A stretch of DNA of 64,000 bases from Apostichopus japonicus (lineage: Eukaryota > Echinodermata > Holothuroidea > Aspidochirotida > Stichopodidae): NCBI RefSeq assembly GCF_037975245.1, contig NC_092582.1:8020001-8084000 (forward strand), read 5' to 3'. A model generated the notes under the pieces. The model did no database searches, was not told where the DNA came from, and was given only the letters and a program-made list of their open reading frames with translations. Within the stretch, counting starts at the first letter, position 1; each line of letters begins with the position of its first letter. Positions 15,101-26,420 of the stretch are shown piece after piece. A program made the translations under genes and the position numbers.

Positions 15101-18100
15101 ACAATCGCGTCTACAAGCTTGCGCAATACTTTTTAACATCTGGCAACATTTGAACATGGCGACAACTAGTGATAAGGCGGCCTGCCGAACGAAAATGAAA
15201 TTATAATGCATTATCCATGTTTCAAAGACAGCCTCAGAGAAAATGACTGCATTTACCAATGTCTCCAAAGCTTAAGTAATCAGATGTGCTAAGGAATGGA
15301 AGGCTTTAGGTGGAGAATTAGGGGATATTGCCAATAGTATTTTGTCTGACAATGCATAACTCAACTTGACGTTGGACACAACAACGTGCGGGTATCATCG
15401 GCAATGTTATATGAAGTTTACCGACGTATGCAAAATCTCCAGGGCTATATCTAAACTTACACAATCAGTTGGTGAGTAGTATTAAAGTATTCTTGAAATA
15501 TTACATTGAAAATGAATGCTCTAATCGACTGGAAACTGTGTCATTCGAGTTCGTACAGTTACAGTAACCACAGTCCTTCTCAACTAGCCTAGGCCTACGC
15601 GGTAAAAATTGTACACAGCTCTAGCTAAGTTATAACGTTGACTAAACCAGTGTTATTCAATAGACCAGGCTATGCTGAAACAAAAGGTTGGCTGGATGTA
15701 CGTTCTGTGTACAATTTGTCACAGGAACGAAGAGGGTTGCTGGTTCAGGTAAAACTTGCAATGAGTTCAAAGTTTCTTTCCCCTTGGTATGGTCTTTCAA
15801 ATATGCTGTATTTCTTGTTGAAGATGCCTTGTTTATATATTTTTGGAACTAATGTGAGTTTAACCAACTGAACAGTTACAACCCGTCTCTTAAATACAGG
15901 CCTTGAAGTAAATCATAATCACAAAGTAAATATATGATCGTCATCCTAGGCTCAATTCAACAAAACTGTTGTTGAAATCTCTTTCTTTATTTTCTGTCTT
16001 GCAGAGGATTTACCAGCTTAAACTGATACTGCACAGATTTTGGAGACTTCACACACAATGATCAATCAGGTAAGATTTCCGTCTGTTGCCTTCAAATAGA
16101 GTGCAAATATGTATGTGTTGGAATATAGGCCTATACAAATACTTATGATACTGTAATGATGCAAAACATAGCTCTTTTAACATACATAACTGCTTGTAGT
16201 CCCATTCCGTGTGTGAACATATCATTGAAAAAAACGACAACATGGTTCGGTAAGTAAACAGACATGCATACTGCCTTGCTTATTTAATGTATTTCAATGG
16301 AAATTCAGGTCCATGTACTGTTTAAAAGTAAATAAGGGAGGGAGGAAATAATTGAATTGTAAAGTAAAAAATTAATGTAGAATAATCAATTTTGCAAAGC
16401 TCATGGTATGCAGCATAAGTTAATAAGCATATTTTATTTGAGCTTTATCAGTCACTGTTTTTTATTAATGTGGACATTTATTGCAATGTTGCATATCTCT
16501 TTTTAAACTATCTATCAGCTATGCAACATTGAAGTGATTGAAAGCAACTTTAAGTTACTTGAGGTGAAGTAAAGAAGCTCATTTGTGTATCACAAATACA
16601 TATTAAATAAATCTTCATCTGCTCTGTCAACAGAATCAATGGATCAAGGACCTGCCCCAAAGCTGCTGAGATCAGTCCACACACTACACAGTGGCCACAT
16701 TCTGTCTCCAGTAGTTATATTATTCAAGACCTTCAAATTAGCAATTCTGCATGAGAGATGACATGATGGAAAGTTGCCATGTCTAAATTCCTGCAAATTT
16801 TCACGAAAATGTACAATGTACTTCATAGGTACATTCACAATTGATTCACAGTTCATTCACAGTTCATTCACAATTTCTATACGTAAAATCTATTCATTGT
16901 TATTTAAACATGTTCGTATTCATAATTTGTGAGCTTGGCAGCAATCCCGTGCTGTCCTGCATGGCAAATATTCCCAGATGTGGAATTCTTCACATTACAG
17001 TACCGCACAATGGTTACTTTAAATTGTTTTGTGTACGAGGCCGAGATGTCTCTCACTCGGCATTTTTTGAGAGAGGGTGCACAGCCTTGTACAGATAGGA
17101 ATTTATCTTTGCCACACCTATCAGAGTGCTTAACTGAGCCGACATTTGTAAAGAGTCCAAAGAGGTTCGTTATTTTATGTTATGGTTTAGATGCAAATTT
17201 ACCCCGGACCTAAAGGCTTCTTCCTGTCCAATTGTAATATGTAAATCCATCAATTACAGAGATAGTAAATATTCTTTTCGTAAGAACTTAGCGACAGTTT
17301 TGATGGGACTATATCAATCAATGGACTAGCCTTACTACCATAGATGATATATTCACTTGTTATTGTATATGTATTCGATAGAATGTGCATATTGTAGTTG
17401 TTTGTATAATTATTATTTTTATTTGTAGTTTTCACGAAGGTAAACAAAGAAAACCAGATGAATAAGTAAAGAGCAACCTTCCGTGGAAGACTCGGTCCTA
17501 ATTTTTGACGGCTACAGTTACAGGTCCTGTTCTATGAAAATGTATACATACTGTAGCTATTAGATATAGTAAATGTTTTCAATTGTTACTTCAGTTTAAC
17601 AATATTTGTAAAAAGGAATTTATGCACTGGTGATGGTGTGTGCCTGTGATGTCTTGGATTGTACACATAATAGTTTAAGTACATTTTCAAACTTGCATGT
17701 AGGCACACCAACTACATCTCTTTTGGTCAAAAGTGGTGTGAGCTTTGAAAATCTTGTTTTCCAAGGAATCTCCAAATCAGTTGACTCTCTGAATGGTTAT
17801 ATAAATGTAATTATCATTGTACCACATAATGTCCTCACTCAGTGCATGTTGAATGTCTTGTTCAAAAAGTGTAACAATAACTAGAATACTGTCACTGTTC
17901 ATATATGCCGTTGACCAAATATGCTAAATGCTTATTTTTAGTTACACTTCTTATTCATAATGTTTTGGCCCTTTATAAAGTAACTGTAAAAAAAGAAATG
18001 CTTCAAAAAAAATTATGAAAAAATATCTTTTGCAATAATAATATAATACAGAACTGAAACTAACACACCTTTCTTGCCTTCTTTACATACAGTAACACTT

Positions 18101-21100
18101 TATGGTTTACATTGGAGCTTCACTCCCATATGCTTTCCTCATTTATAAACTAGATTTATACATATACCCTCCTTACACCACCTCATCCTTCCCCATACCT
18201 TCCCAATCCCTTAACTTTGCCTCAATATTTTCAATTCAAGAGGGGCTTCAATCTGTGAAATTTTCGAGAGGGGTAGGATTTTAAGCACCATTTAATATAT
18301 CCATGTCCAGCTACCAAACAGGTATGGGAATTGCAGTGCATAGTATTGGGCTAGGCAGAATGATGTTTGGCACATGATCAAAATAAGACAGATTTACCAT
18401 GTAATTACAATGAAAAGCATCGCGAAGTAATTTTAATTATAATTTTTCGCATAGCAGTATGCAATGCTCCGATATACTGAAATGGACAGCGCCCTCTATT
18501 TCTGTTTTTAGTGCTTTGTGACCTTTTAGTAGACCCCCCTCCCCCCACTAAACAAATTATCATTCCACATATGTTCAAAATAGCCGGCGGGACCTCAACA
18601 TGAAGGTAGATTCTCCTTCTGATCAATTTTATGGTATTTGTGGTCTATTCTATTTTGTGCAGGATATGTATGGGGAAATTGCCGCCATTTTGGCCTAAAA
18701 AACATTAATGTGCAACATTGACACTTGGGAACAACTGATTTTGGAAAATAATACATATTGCTAATAAAATGTTATGGGTTTCATGTAGACCCCGTGACTT
18801 TGCAACGAAAATTAATTTTTAGATCACTTTTCCTACTTCGGCCCACGGCCTACATGAAGAGGCTCACAAACGTATTTCTTTCTCTAATAAATAAATTTTT
18901 TGGATATACCTTTTACTATCGGCTGCACTGAAATCCACCGGCCAATGATTGAAGTCAAAGTCGAAATTATGGACTAATTGCTGTAAAGCAAAATACAGAA
19001 CATCAAAAAATAATGGATTTCGAACTATCTAGACATCATTTCACTCATTCGTAAACGATGCTAGGATGTGAGGAATGTGAATTAACTGTTTGATTAGTGT
19101 TTTAGATGGACACTTTAACAACAATCATAGAGTCCAATATGACACATACAAGAACACAACACTTATCAACATCCAGGGAACAATTTATCCTGTATCACAT
19201 GACACAAAAGGTAGGCAATATGAACAAATTGCTAGTACAAGTGGAAATATGTAAGTGGAAATATGTAAGTGGAAATATGCAGTGTTTTGTGCACAGGAAC
19301 CATAGCATTTCATAGGAGACAAAGCCTTCAAAACTGCTACAAAAAAATTTGAAAATAAAATTATTCCATGACATCACCAATTAACATCATGATATGCAAA
19401 AGATAAAAAAAACAAAGTATAATGTAAAAGGATAACAAATACAGAAAACAGACACCCCAGATTGACGGTTAATGCATATTACAAAAATATACACAATAAA
19501 AAATGACTTACTATTCCATACTATAAGTGGTGCTTTGCATGAATATTTGCTGACAGATTATACACTTTTATTTACATTGACTTCAGTATCATCAAGAAAG
19601 CTTCAAAGGGACAGAAATTTTCACGCCTCTGTTGGTTTACACATTATGTAACATTTGTGGCAAACAGATTTATACAAACAACATCATATTGCAGAGACTG
19701 TACAATGATTAACCTACAAATTTTGGACTTTTCAACTAGATTAATTTTCAAGCAGCCTCAATGGAAAAAAATACAAACATTCAAGCCATTCATCCATAGC
19801 AAGATAAGCAAATGTGGACCAGTTTTGCCTTTGAGGTTCCAGACCAACTAAAACAGTGAGAAAAGACAAAATCTTTGGAATCCTTACCCTCTCTTCCGTT
19901 TGTTTGCTCTGTTTTGCTTTTTCTAGTACTTTCATAAACTTCTGGTATTCTGGGTTGCTGTATCTTCCCACACCTGAAGGAACGAACAAAAAGATTATTA
20001 AAGTATCAGCTCTTTTCTTGGTACAGTACCAGTACCAGCATGGGGCTCTTAGTACAACTTCAAAATCTTGGTCTAATATCTAAAGTAGATTCTCAAAATG
20101 CTTCAAGTATGAGTCATCAATCCCAAGAGGACGAACACAAGTAAAGGCAACCATGAATCATTACAGACTGTATGAACTCTTAGTGTACAGTAAGAAGTTA
20201 CACAAAACTGCTCACCTCTACACCACATAGCCCCTAAAACAACACACAGAATGACATTTCCACCTTTGACGAGAAACGGTACACCCTCGATTGTGAAATA
20301 CTCTGAAACAAGAAAAAGAAGATGAATACATTTATCATGAGTACATAATTATTCAAAAGAAGCATTGCAAGTTTGATAGACTGTTTATAAAAAAAATTAA
20401 AAAGTCAACTGCCCTTGCCATGTATGTAAAAATCTTTCCTAAGCATACAACTACAGGGGATAATTAAGTGTGCTATGGCATTTCTGGCTAATCAACTATG
20501 TACAACATTGATTTAATGCATTCTTACAAGTAGGATTATAAAACAACTTGTATTTGGCATCAAAGTCACACAAACAAACAAACAAACACAACAACAAAAA
20601 AGCCAAACGCATCTAACTTCTCATACTGTAACTAAAGACTCAATTTTTTTTATCGGCAAGTAAACTTGCATGTTTACAGAACTTAATGTAAGGAGGAACC
20701 ATTTCTGACATCTGTTGTGTGACTTACACATTGTGGAAAAGTTCAAAAATTGTACTACAGTACAGCCTTCTTAAGTAAATAAACCAAGCAAGCCACAGCT
20801 CTTGATGAGTGACATCATATCTTCCACTGTGTAAAGGGTCAGAACTACTCAGAAGCAACTTTGTTTAACCTTTGCCCAGACAAACAGCAAAGATACTATT
20901 ACAAGAATTAATAATGTATGTATTTTAGATCCACCTGCAAGCAGGAACTCGCGAAAAAGCCATCTCTGGCTTTTCAAAGCCGCAAGCTGACCAAAGTCAG
21001 TCTCTTAGATTCATATTTAACGTCCATGATTATCAATTGTCAACAACTCTGTAACTGGACGACATACATTAAATTTGGAGTGCTTGTAGTTAATGCTTGT

Positions 21101-23580
21101 AGTAAAATTACAACCTGATCTGAATGCAACATACTGTACTATAGAAAAAGAAAAAAGAGCTTGAAGTCCATCCATGTCTTCAGCTCTATTTGTTTTCTTT
21201 TTTGTTGAATGATTTAAAGAAGACATGGCTTTTCTAATAATTTGTGGTATCTTTTTAGCTTTCAGCCCCAAACATGAGAATCAAGAAAATTGAATCAAGT
21301 TCACAATATATATACATGATATATACTTAAATTGAGTGACCCTTATTATAACTGTACCTATTATTTTATAATTATAGAACTAAATAATATTGTAGCATTT
21401 CAAAGAGTAAGACAAAATTTAAAAATATAAAGTACTCACGATTTTTAAACATATAAGCAATCAGAAATGGACTTGTGTAAAACGTGAATGACCAGACAAA
21501 CTTAGCAACACGGAGGGTCAGGTCAGCAAAATACTCTACGTTATTGGGCAGATAGCTGTGTCCACCCTGCAAAACAAAAGATACAGTACTGTATGTGCAT
21601 TTACTATTCATTGTAAAGAACAGACAACGAGAAGTTTGTGATTTTGTGACCCTATATTGTAAATTGATCTCTTAGTCTTGAAGTAATCAGGCAAATATAG
21701 GGTCTCAGTCAGCAGTGTGCTGTGGAACGCTTCTACTGTACATCTTGAAAGAGTTTTTCACAAACTATTCAGCTCTGTAATGAAATGACTATCACCTGTC
21801 CGACTTAATTTGCTAATACTCTAAAGCAATAGGTTGAACAATACTTCACCTGTGAAAATATATAATTACTTGCATGATTATGAAAGCTGGCAATCCAATG
21901 ACGACAAAATTCTCCCATACTGTGTTCTTACTGTAGGCCTTGATCTGATTGCATTCATTTTCATCATTTATCAATGGCTTTATTAAGAAATACCAAGACA
22001 GTAAAATAACTAAAGCAGTAAAAATTCAAATATCAGCTTTAACATTGTTCCTTCATCTGTGATAACTTCTTGGGGTAAAAACTTTGCCACAAGGGTGTCA
22101 ATTTCCTACAAAAATTTCATATTGCAGGTTTTGCACAATATTATACTTCAAATACAACCTCTAGTAATCAATTTCCTCAATTTGAAAACAGTGTTTTTTG
22201 GGTACACAGCTTATGCAAACTACTATTGTTACTTTAGTCTGTAGGAATCTGGATCCCCATGTTTTTGTTATTTGCATATGATAGGTATGGGCTGAAGTTA
22301 CTGTAGGCCAGCTGCATGGTTGTTATTTCACAAGTCCATTTATGTACTGAAGAAACTGAACTCTAGGATGTATTGTCTGCATATGACGAACAAATTCGAT
22401 GTTAAATAACAATATTCTTACCATGTTTCATTTCCATGTTATTTGTGGGGTATGGCAATCAAGTTTGGTATCGTAGGGTGGGAATGCTAGTGAGGAATAT
22501 GTATTGAAGCCATTATTAGATGGGCACATGGGTGATTGGGGAAATTCAACTAACACTGGCCTTGTCCTACCTACAACTTCTAGAGGATTAAACTTGACAA
22601 GAAAATGCATAATCATGATGGCTCCCACTTCATGTGCTTCTGGACAGGGCTGTGAATCCCTCATCACGGTGGGATGCGGTTGCCATTGACCACACAAACA
22701 GACACTCATCCTCATTTATTCCACAAGGCATAAAATTAAACTCCAACTACTAGAGCTTGCCTGTTTGGTGCAATTTGTTAAGACTGTTTGGGTATCTTGC
22801 CTCGTCCATTGTATTGTTTGTACATGTCTCTATAATATTATATTTTTGTATACTGTTTTAAGGCAAGCATTCGTTGACCCTTTGTTCAATAAAGTTTATC
22901 TTATCTTATCATTTAGCAGTTAACAGTTTGAGTGTCCCCAGTTTTTCTGTGAAGCAACTGGCCAAATTGGCAACCAAATCTGTTGAAACATGCCAAGTAA
23001 GAATTTGTGTTATTTTATGACAATTGACAGTGTAGGCTGCACAGTATTATGTGTGTATGACTATGAGAAGAAATAAGCATGGGTTCTCGATCCATTGCAA
23101 CTGGGGTCTCCTGAACATGCTGAACATGTTTTAAATCAATGTACCAGAAACCACTATTTTAAATTGCTGCTTGGCTGGAATTCCCCTTGCCAAGGACACT
23201 TTACAAACCCCAAATTTGTAGTTCTCTATACTTAAATACCAAACTGGCTTGCAGCAAAACAGCATGCCTAATGTTATTGTTAGGCTAGGCTGCTTGCCTT
23301 GTTAGGTTTGTTTTTCTTATTGTTGGCTCAGCCCTAAATTACTGCCTACTTTAACTTAGCCTGTCCTAACCTAGGCCTAACGTTACACTTACAGTTAGAC
23401 CTTGCCCTAGGCTACGTAATTATTGTTTCAATTTGTGTCATGCGTTATTTTAGTTAAGCTAGCCTAGGCCTCAGGAAAATATACCGATGATTAGTGTGAA
23501 ATTACCCTGCTTTCATTTCCATCAGGCTTGTGGATGCGCCGAAGCTTAGGTCCAAAAACGAACTTGATAAATTGGAACAT
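3190..23580 (-). CDS. ABHD16A: ABHD16A, phosphatidylserine lipase (alpha/beta-hydrolase), 18 coding exons
   Basis: The family hydrolyses phosphatidylserine to lysophosphatidylserine at intracellular membranes. Coding exons in transcript order are 23580-23506, 21566-21440, 20302-20216, 19973-19888, 18980-18910, 14041-13854, 13057-12915, 11988-11925, 11131-11082, 10394-10230, 9172-9109, 8437-8374, 8006-7950, 6460-6398, 5745-5669, 4664-4566, 4086-4040 and 3285-3190. All junctions are AG/GT, phases agree throughout, and the total is 1623 bp, giving 540 residues (human about 558). An in-frame TAG at 23598-23596 and an A at -3 support the start. Visible features are two hydrophobic segments (about 48-65 and 83-95), the WNHPGF block, the nucleophile Ser333 in AWSIGG, Asp408 in RRTKDE and His485 in CETHSP. 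The last two were placed by alignment to the human triad from memory, with a constant offset of 22. The C terminus keeps the EATHC..PLP block. I see no frameshift or missing catalytic residue. Introns hold many repeats. Identity is near certain; the UTRs are undefined. Confidence 0.94.
4433..4606 (-). repeat. 58-bp triplication spanning an ABHD16A exon end and splice donor
   Basis: Three head-to-tail 58-bp copies start at 4433, 4491 and 4549 and are almost identical (one T/G difference in the first). Read on the minus strand, each copy carries 41 bases of exon 16, including the His485 codon, then the donor GATAG|GTAAGT and 12 intron bases. The copy next to the rest of the exon (4549-4606) gives the normal frame into exon 17. 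The other two are spare exon ends with intact donors inside the intron. Reading past the first donor meets an in-frame stop after about eight codons. Confidence 0.95.
4951..5340 (+). mobile_element. tRNA-derived SINE (family 1)
   Basis: The 5' head is tRNA-like, with a box A region (GGTCAAGTGGTTAAGGCAG, 4963-4981) and a good box B, GGTTCGAGTCC (5006-5016). A 250-bp tRNA-unrelated body follows, then an ATAATAATAA tail. It lies in ABHD16A intron 15, antisense to the gene. A second copy sharing head and body, but with another 3' end, lies at 26038-26420 on the other strand. It is not a functional tRNA gene: no cloverleaf closes. Confidence 0.88.
6128..6288 (+). mobile_element. 3' fragment of a Penelope-like element
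   Basis: This stretch matches the 3' untranslated end of the PLE at 59271-61060: the pyrimidine-rich leader, CTCATTAACCTGTCTGTATT, the CTGAAGA...GAAA motif and the terminal TTTTACAC. It lies in ABHD16A intron 14 and is followed by an A-rich, ATAATAATA-type sequence. Only the last 160 bases of the element remain; no coding sequence is present. Confidence 0.85.
6234..6272 (+). ncRNA. Hammerhead-ribozyme-like motif in PLE 3' end
   Basis: GCCT (stem I) is followed by CTGAAGA, an extra A, stem II GATCC/GGATC with loop TGCTA, GAAA, TGTC, then AGGC (the other side of stem I). Stem III would be only two pairs with no loop, one of them a U-G wobble. PLEs are known to carry hammerheads with very short stem III. 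Activity is unproven. Confidence 0.5.
6505..6754. repeat. (ACAT)n microsatellite, about 250 bp
   Basis: An almost pure tetranucleotide array, interrupted near 6640-6665 by CACGCATACACAC-type variants. It lies in ABHD16A intron 13. Both strands yield spurious long frames of repeated M-Y-V-C residues, which are not genes. Confidence 0.97.
7386..7815. repeat. Old diverged duplication within intron 13
   Basis: Two stretches (about 7386-7515 and 7690-7815) share AATGCCACTTT, AAGAGAGGAA.GTATACA and a following T-rich block. They are separated by unrelated sequence and differ at many positions. No coding content is seen. Confidence 0.5.
11372..11805. repeat. Polypurine (GGGA/GAA) tract
   Basis: About 430 bases of almost only G and A on the plus strand, built from GGGAGGGA, GAAGAGGA and similar words. 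It lies in ABHD16A intron 8, where the pre-mRNA would read as a long polypyrimidine run. The long Pro/Ser/Leu or Arg/Glu/Gly frames across it are compositional artefacts. Such tracts can form triplex DNA, but nothing here shows that one does. Confidence 0.9.
13111..13471. mobile_element. TTAA-flanked MITE, complete copy
   Basis: A 353-bp element (13115-13467) is bounded by TTAA at 13111-13114 and 13468-13471. Its ends are inverted: AGGCATTGAAGACTCGC at the left, and the complement of GCGAGTCTTCACACCCT at the right. It lies in ABHD16A intron 6. A second copy at 39373-39693 lacks the right end. The TTAA site recalls piggyBac, but the tips are not the usual CCY. No transposase is present. Confidence 0.75.
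14869..18852. mobile_element. Candidate 4-kb non-autonomous element with long inverted ends
   Basis: The segments 14869-15003 and 18707-18852 are inverted copies of each other over about 140 bp. The best match is at the tips: TAGACCGTGGGCCGAAGT on the left against TAGGCCGTGGGCCGAAGT on the right complement, and both share the TTCGTTGCAA and TTGTTCCCA blocks. Both tips are flanked by CAT, a possible 3-bp target duplication. The 3.7 kb between them has only short frames and no transposase I recognise. It fills most of ABHD16A intron 5. It may instead be two separate MITEs in opposite orientation. Confidence 0.5.
22720..22918 (+). mobile_element. Possible retroelement 3' tail
   Basis: An AT-rich stretch ends in AATAAAGTTTATC followed by repeated TTATC words, the usual look of a non-LTR retroelement 3' end. 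No coding remnant was recognised. It lies in ABHD16A intron 1. Confidence 0.35.
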
Positions 23581-24593
23581 GATTGGTAAATGATTCTATA
23601 TCTCCCTGAAATGGCTGAAGTAGAGTAAGCTGGCGGTTATCAACTAGGCCTAAGTAACCATAGGCCTAGTTAATGAATAATAGCAAAGAAGGTGGAATAT
23701 CTTTGATAATAGTCGCTGAAGTTTAAAATTCTGTGATAGTACCACCTTATTTATTCAAGGGAAAGATTGGAAAGCAAGGTCGTTCTGTTTGAGCCGATGA
23801 ACAGACCAACCTGTGGTGGGTCTTAGTGCAAGTGAGCCCTCACTTAGTGGGTACGAAAATTATCACTGGTACTACATAGGCGAATAACGTTTGAGAGTCT
23901 CTGTGTTTTGTCCGCTTTTTGTTTGATGTTTGTAAATGATTAGAATTGATCGAGACATTATTATTTAACAAACAAGAAATTACCAGTGACAAAAACCTTG
24001 AAGTTCACTGGAAGCCTTATCGTTCGTCACTACTTAGCCTAGGTGCTTCATGTGAATTACAGGCTATATGAACTGGGTTGTCGTAAATCCGTGAGCCATG
24101 AATGACAATTTATATTTACAGTAGTCTTGTGGTACACAACCACAGCTTAGACCATGCAGGTTGAAGCTGTCTCTGAGAACGGGAGAACCAACAGGTAAAC
24201 ATTGAAATTATTCAGGGCCTTTGCACAAATCCGTGGATATATCAGGGCAGTACATACACTCCTGCGACATTTCTGGAGTCACTTTTAATCCAGTGATGAC
24301 ACATGAAACCCCGGGAGTGTCCCCAGAATTCGGGGACGTCTGGTCACTTGGATGGAAAAACAAGGTACAAGAACCTGTCAAGTTCACCTGAGCAACTCAA
24401 TACAAACTCATTACACATTAAGAAACTTTTCTTTATTTCCTCTTTATTTTTTAAATAATTCACAAATAAGTGTGACTTATAGATCTTCCACTGTATGCCA
24501 ATGCCCTAACATGAAGAAACATAAAGCAAGCTGTAATAGAATATATGAGAAGTTCCTCAAGAATTTGGTTTCATGCATCTCATTAAAAAGAAA
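23581..24593. other. 5' flank of ABHD16A
   Basis: This stretch should hold the 5' UTR and promoter of ABHD16A. I see no TATA box, CpG island or second gene that can be assigned with confidence, and no plus-strand coding exon facing away from ABHD16A. Confidence 0.4.
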
Positions 24594-25140
24594 CATCAAA
24601 CTTCTTTTAAGAAAAGGAAAGTAAAATAAAGGGAAGCATGATGAATGGAAAGCAATGAAAATGTTAGGCAAAGCTGGATAAAACATTCTAAAAGACCGCC
24701 TCGTAGGAAATAAAAAATAACATCATATGTTATGGTAGTGTTGGACTGTTGACAAACATGAACTCATTTCAAATATTTGCATGAAACAAATAACACAATG
24801 TATTATTTATATTTTTTTCATATTTTTCCTTTGAGTTGGTTTGTTAACATAATACATATATCATCATATATAAACATCAAACCTACTTTTAGATATGAAA
24901 AGTAAAATGAAGGGAAGCATGCATGAATGGAAAGCAATGAACGTTACACAAAGCCGGATCAAACATTCTAAAAGACCGCCTCATAATAAATAAAAAATAA
25001 CATCATATGTTGTGGCAGTGTTGGACTGTTGACAAACATGAACTCATTTCAAAAGTTTGCATGAAACAATAGCAAAATGTATTACCATATTCTTCCTTTG
25101 AGTTGGTTTCCTAACATAATACATATATAATCATATATAA
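24594..25140. repeat. 281-bp tandem duplication
   Basis: Two copies (about 24594-24872 and 24875-25140) share long blocks such as ACATTCTAAAAGACCGCCTC and GTTGGACTGTTGACAAACAT, with small indels. They lie 1.0-1.6 kb upstream of the ABHD16A start. No coding content is seen. Confidence 0.85.
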
Positions 25141-25400
25141 AAAATAAAACAAATTGGCATTAAACTGGTATAGCCTACATAATAAGACATATTATGGCCA
25201 ACTCAGGCTGACAACATTACATCACAAGTATCAACAAAGTAAAGGATACTAAATGAACAAATCATTCAACTTTTGAAATGTTTGGCCAAATTTCCTTGAT
25301 TTTTTTCTTTAGCATTGTCACTTATTAAGGGTGGACAATCATATAGTTATGTATACAGCTTTGATACACATTCTTCATAAACTGAAATTTCATCCATTTG

Positions 25401-25730
25401 TCACTCCTCTTCTCGTAGCTCTCTTCCACCCTTTTTTTCTCCACACATTTCTGTCCTTCTCTAGTTTATTCCCCACCCTCTTCCCTTAATCCTCTCTTTG
25501 TCCCTCTATACAGTTTATCTCCTACCTCTCCTCTTACCCCTGTCAGTTTCTTTCTTCTCTCCATCCCTTGTCTACTGATCCCCTTTCATCTATCTCTTTG
25601 TGTTCACCATGCTCATTAACCTGTCTGTATTCTGTGTGTGTACTTGTCCCATCTGTTACTGTTACTTGTCATTTAGCCTCTGAAGAAGATCCTGCTAGGA
25701 TTGAAACATCAGGCCAACTTACATTTACAC
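25401..25730 (+). mobile_element. 3' fragment of a Penelope-like element
   Basis: It matches the pyrimidine-rich 3' UTR of the array PLE from about 60749 to the terminal TTTACAC, including CTCATTAACCTGTCTGTATT. It is longer than the fragment at 6128 and has no reverse transcriptase remnant. It sits between the two genes. Confidence 0.85.
25676..25714 (+). ncRNA. Decayed hammerhead-like motif
   Basis: The layout is the same as in the other PLE 3' ends: GCCT, CTGAAGA, stem II GATCC/GGATT, GAAA, then AGGC. After GAAA it reads CATC instead of CGTC, so the short stem III loses its C-G pair. It is probably inactive. Confidence 0.4.
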
Positions 25731-26037
25731 ATGCTATTAAAATGTGTACGTTTTACACTGAACCTGACATAAACATAGAATGTTATACATTTTAATTACT
25801 GTTTTAATTATAACCTTCCACTAGTCAAGTTTGATAGCAAATAAGAATATATATGTATTTGATGTTCAATTTGTTAATATGTAATATATATGAGGTCTAA
25901 ATTAAGTAACTTATTCTTTTGTACAACATCAAAGTATCATAATAATAATAATAACAAATATGGACCTTTTATTTCAGCTGATATTAAGTATTTTGGTTAA
26001 AGAATGATGAGCGATCTACTGTGCACTGACACTACAC

Positions 26038-26420
26038 ATAATAATAATAATAATTAATAATTAACAGTTCTTATATAGCGCAATTACAATAAAGTCTCGC
26101 CACGCTGTACTTAACCCTGGTCATTGGTAACTTGTCACACCTACACACCAAAGTGTGCACGATTCCAACACGCTCTCCTGGGGCACCACAGCCACATGTC
26201 CCCTGGGGCACTTCCCACAGGGTGCAGCCACAAACCTGCGCATGCAACTATATGAACAAGTTACCTCGCAAGTCCCCATTTATACACCTGGGTGAAGAGA
26301 GGCAATGGAGATAAAGTACCTTGCCCAAGGACACAACGCAATGGTCTGGCCAGGGCTCGAACCTGTAATCCTTAGATCACAAGTTCACTGCCTTAACCAC
26401 TTGACCACAATGCCCTCACA
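26038..26420 (-). mobile_element. tRNA-derived SINE (family 1), minus strand
   Basis: Read on the minus strand it has the same head and body as 4951-5340, with box B GGTTCGAGCCC. After the shared GACCAGGGTTAAGT block the 3' part differs: it runs through GCGCTATATAAGAACTG to an ATTATTATT tail. The two copies therefore belong to subfamilies with different 3' ends. Confidence 0.88.
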
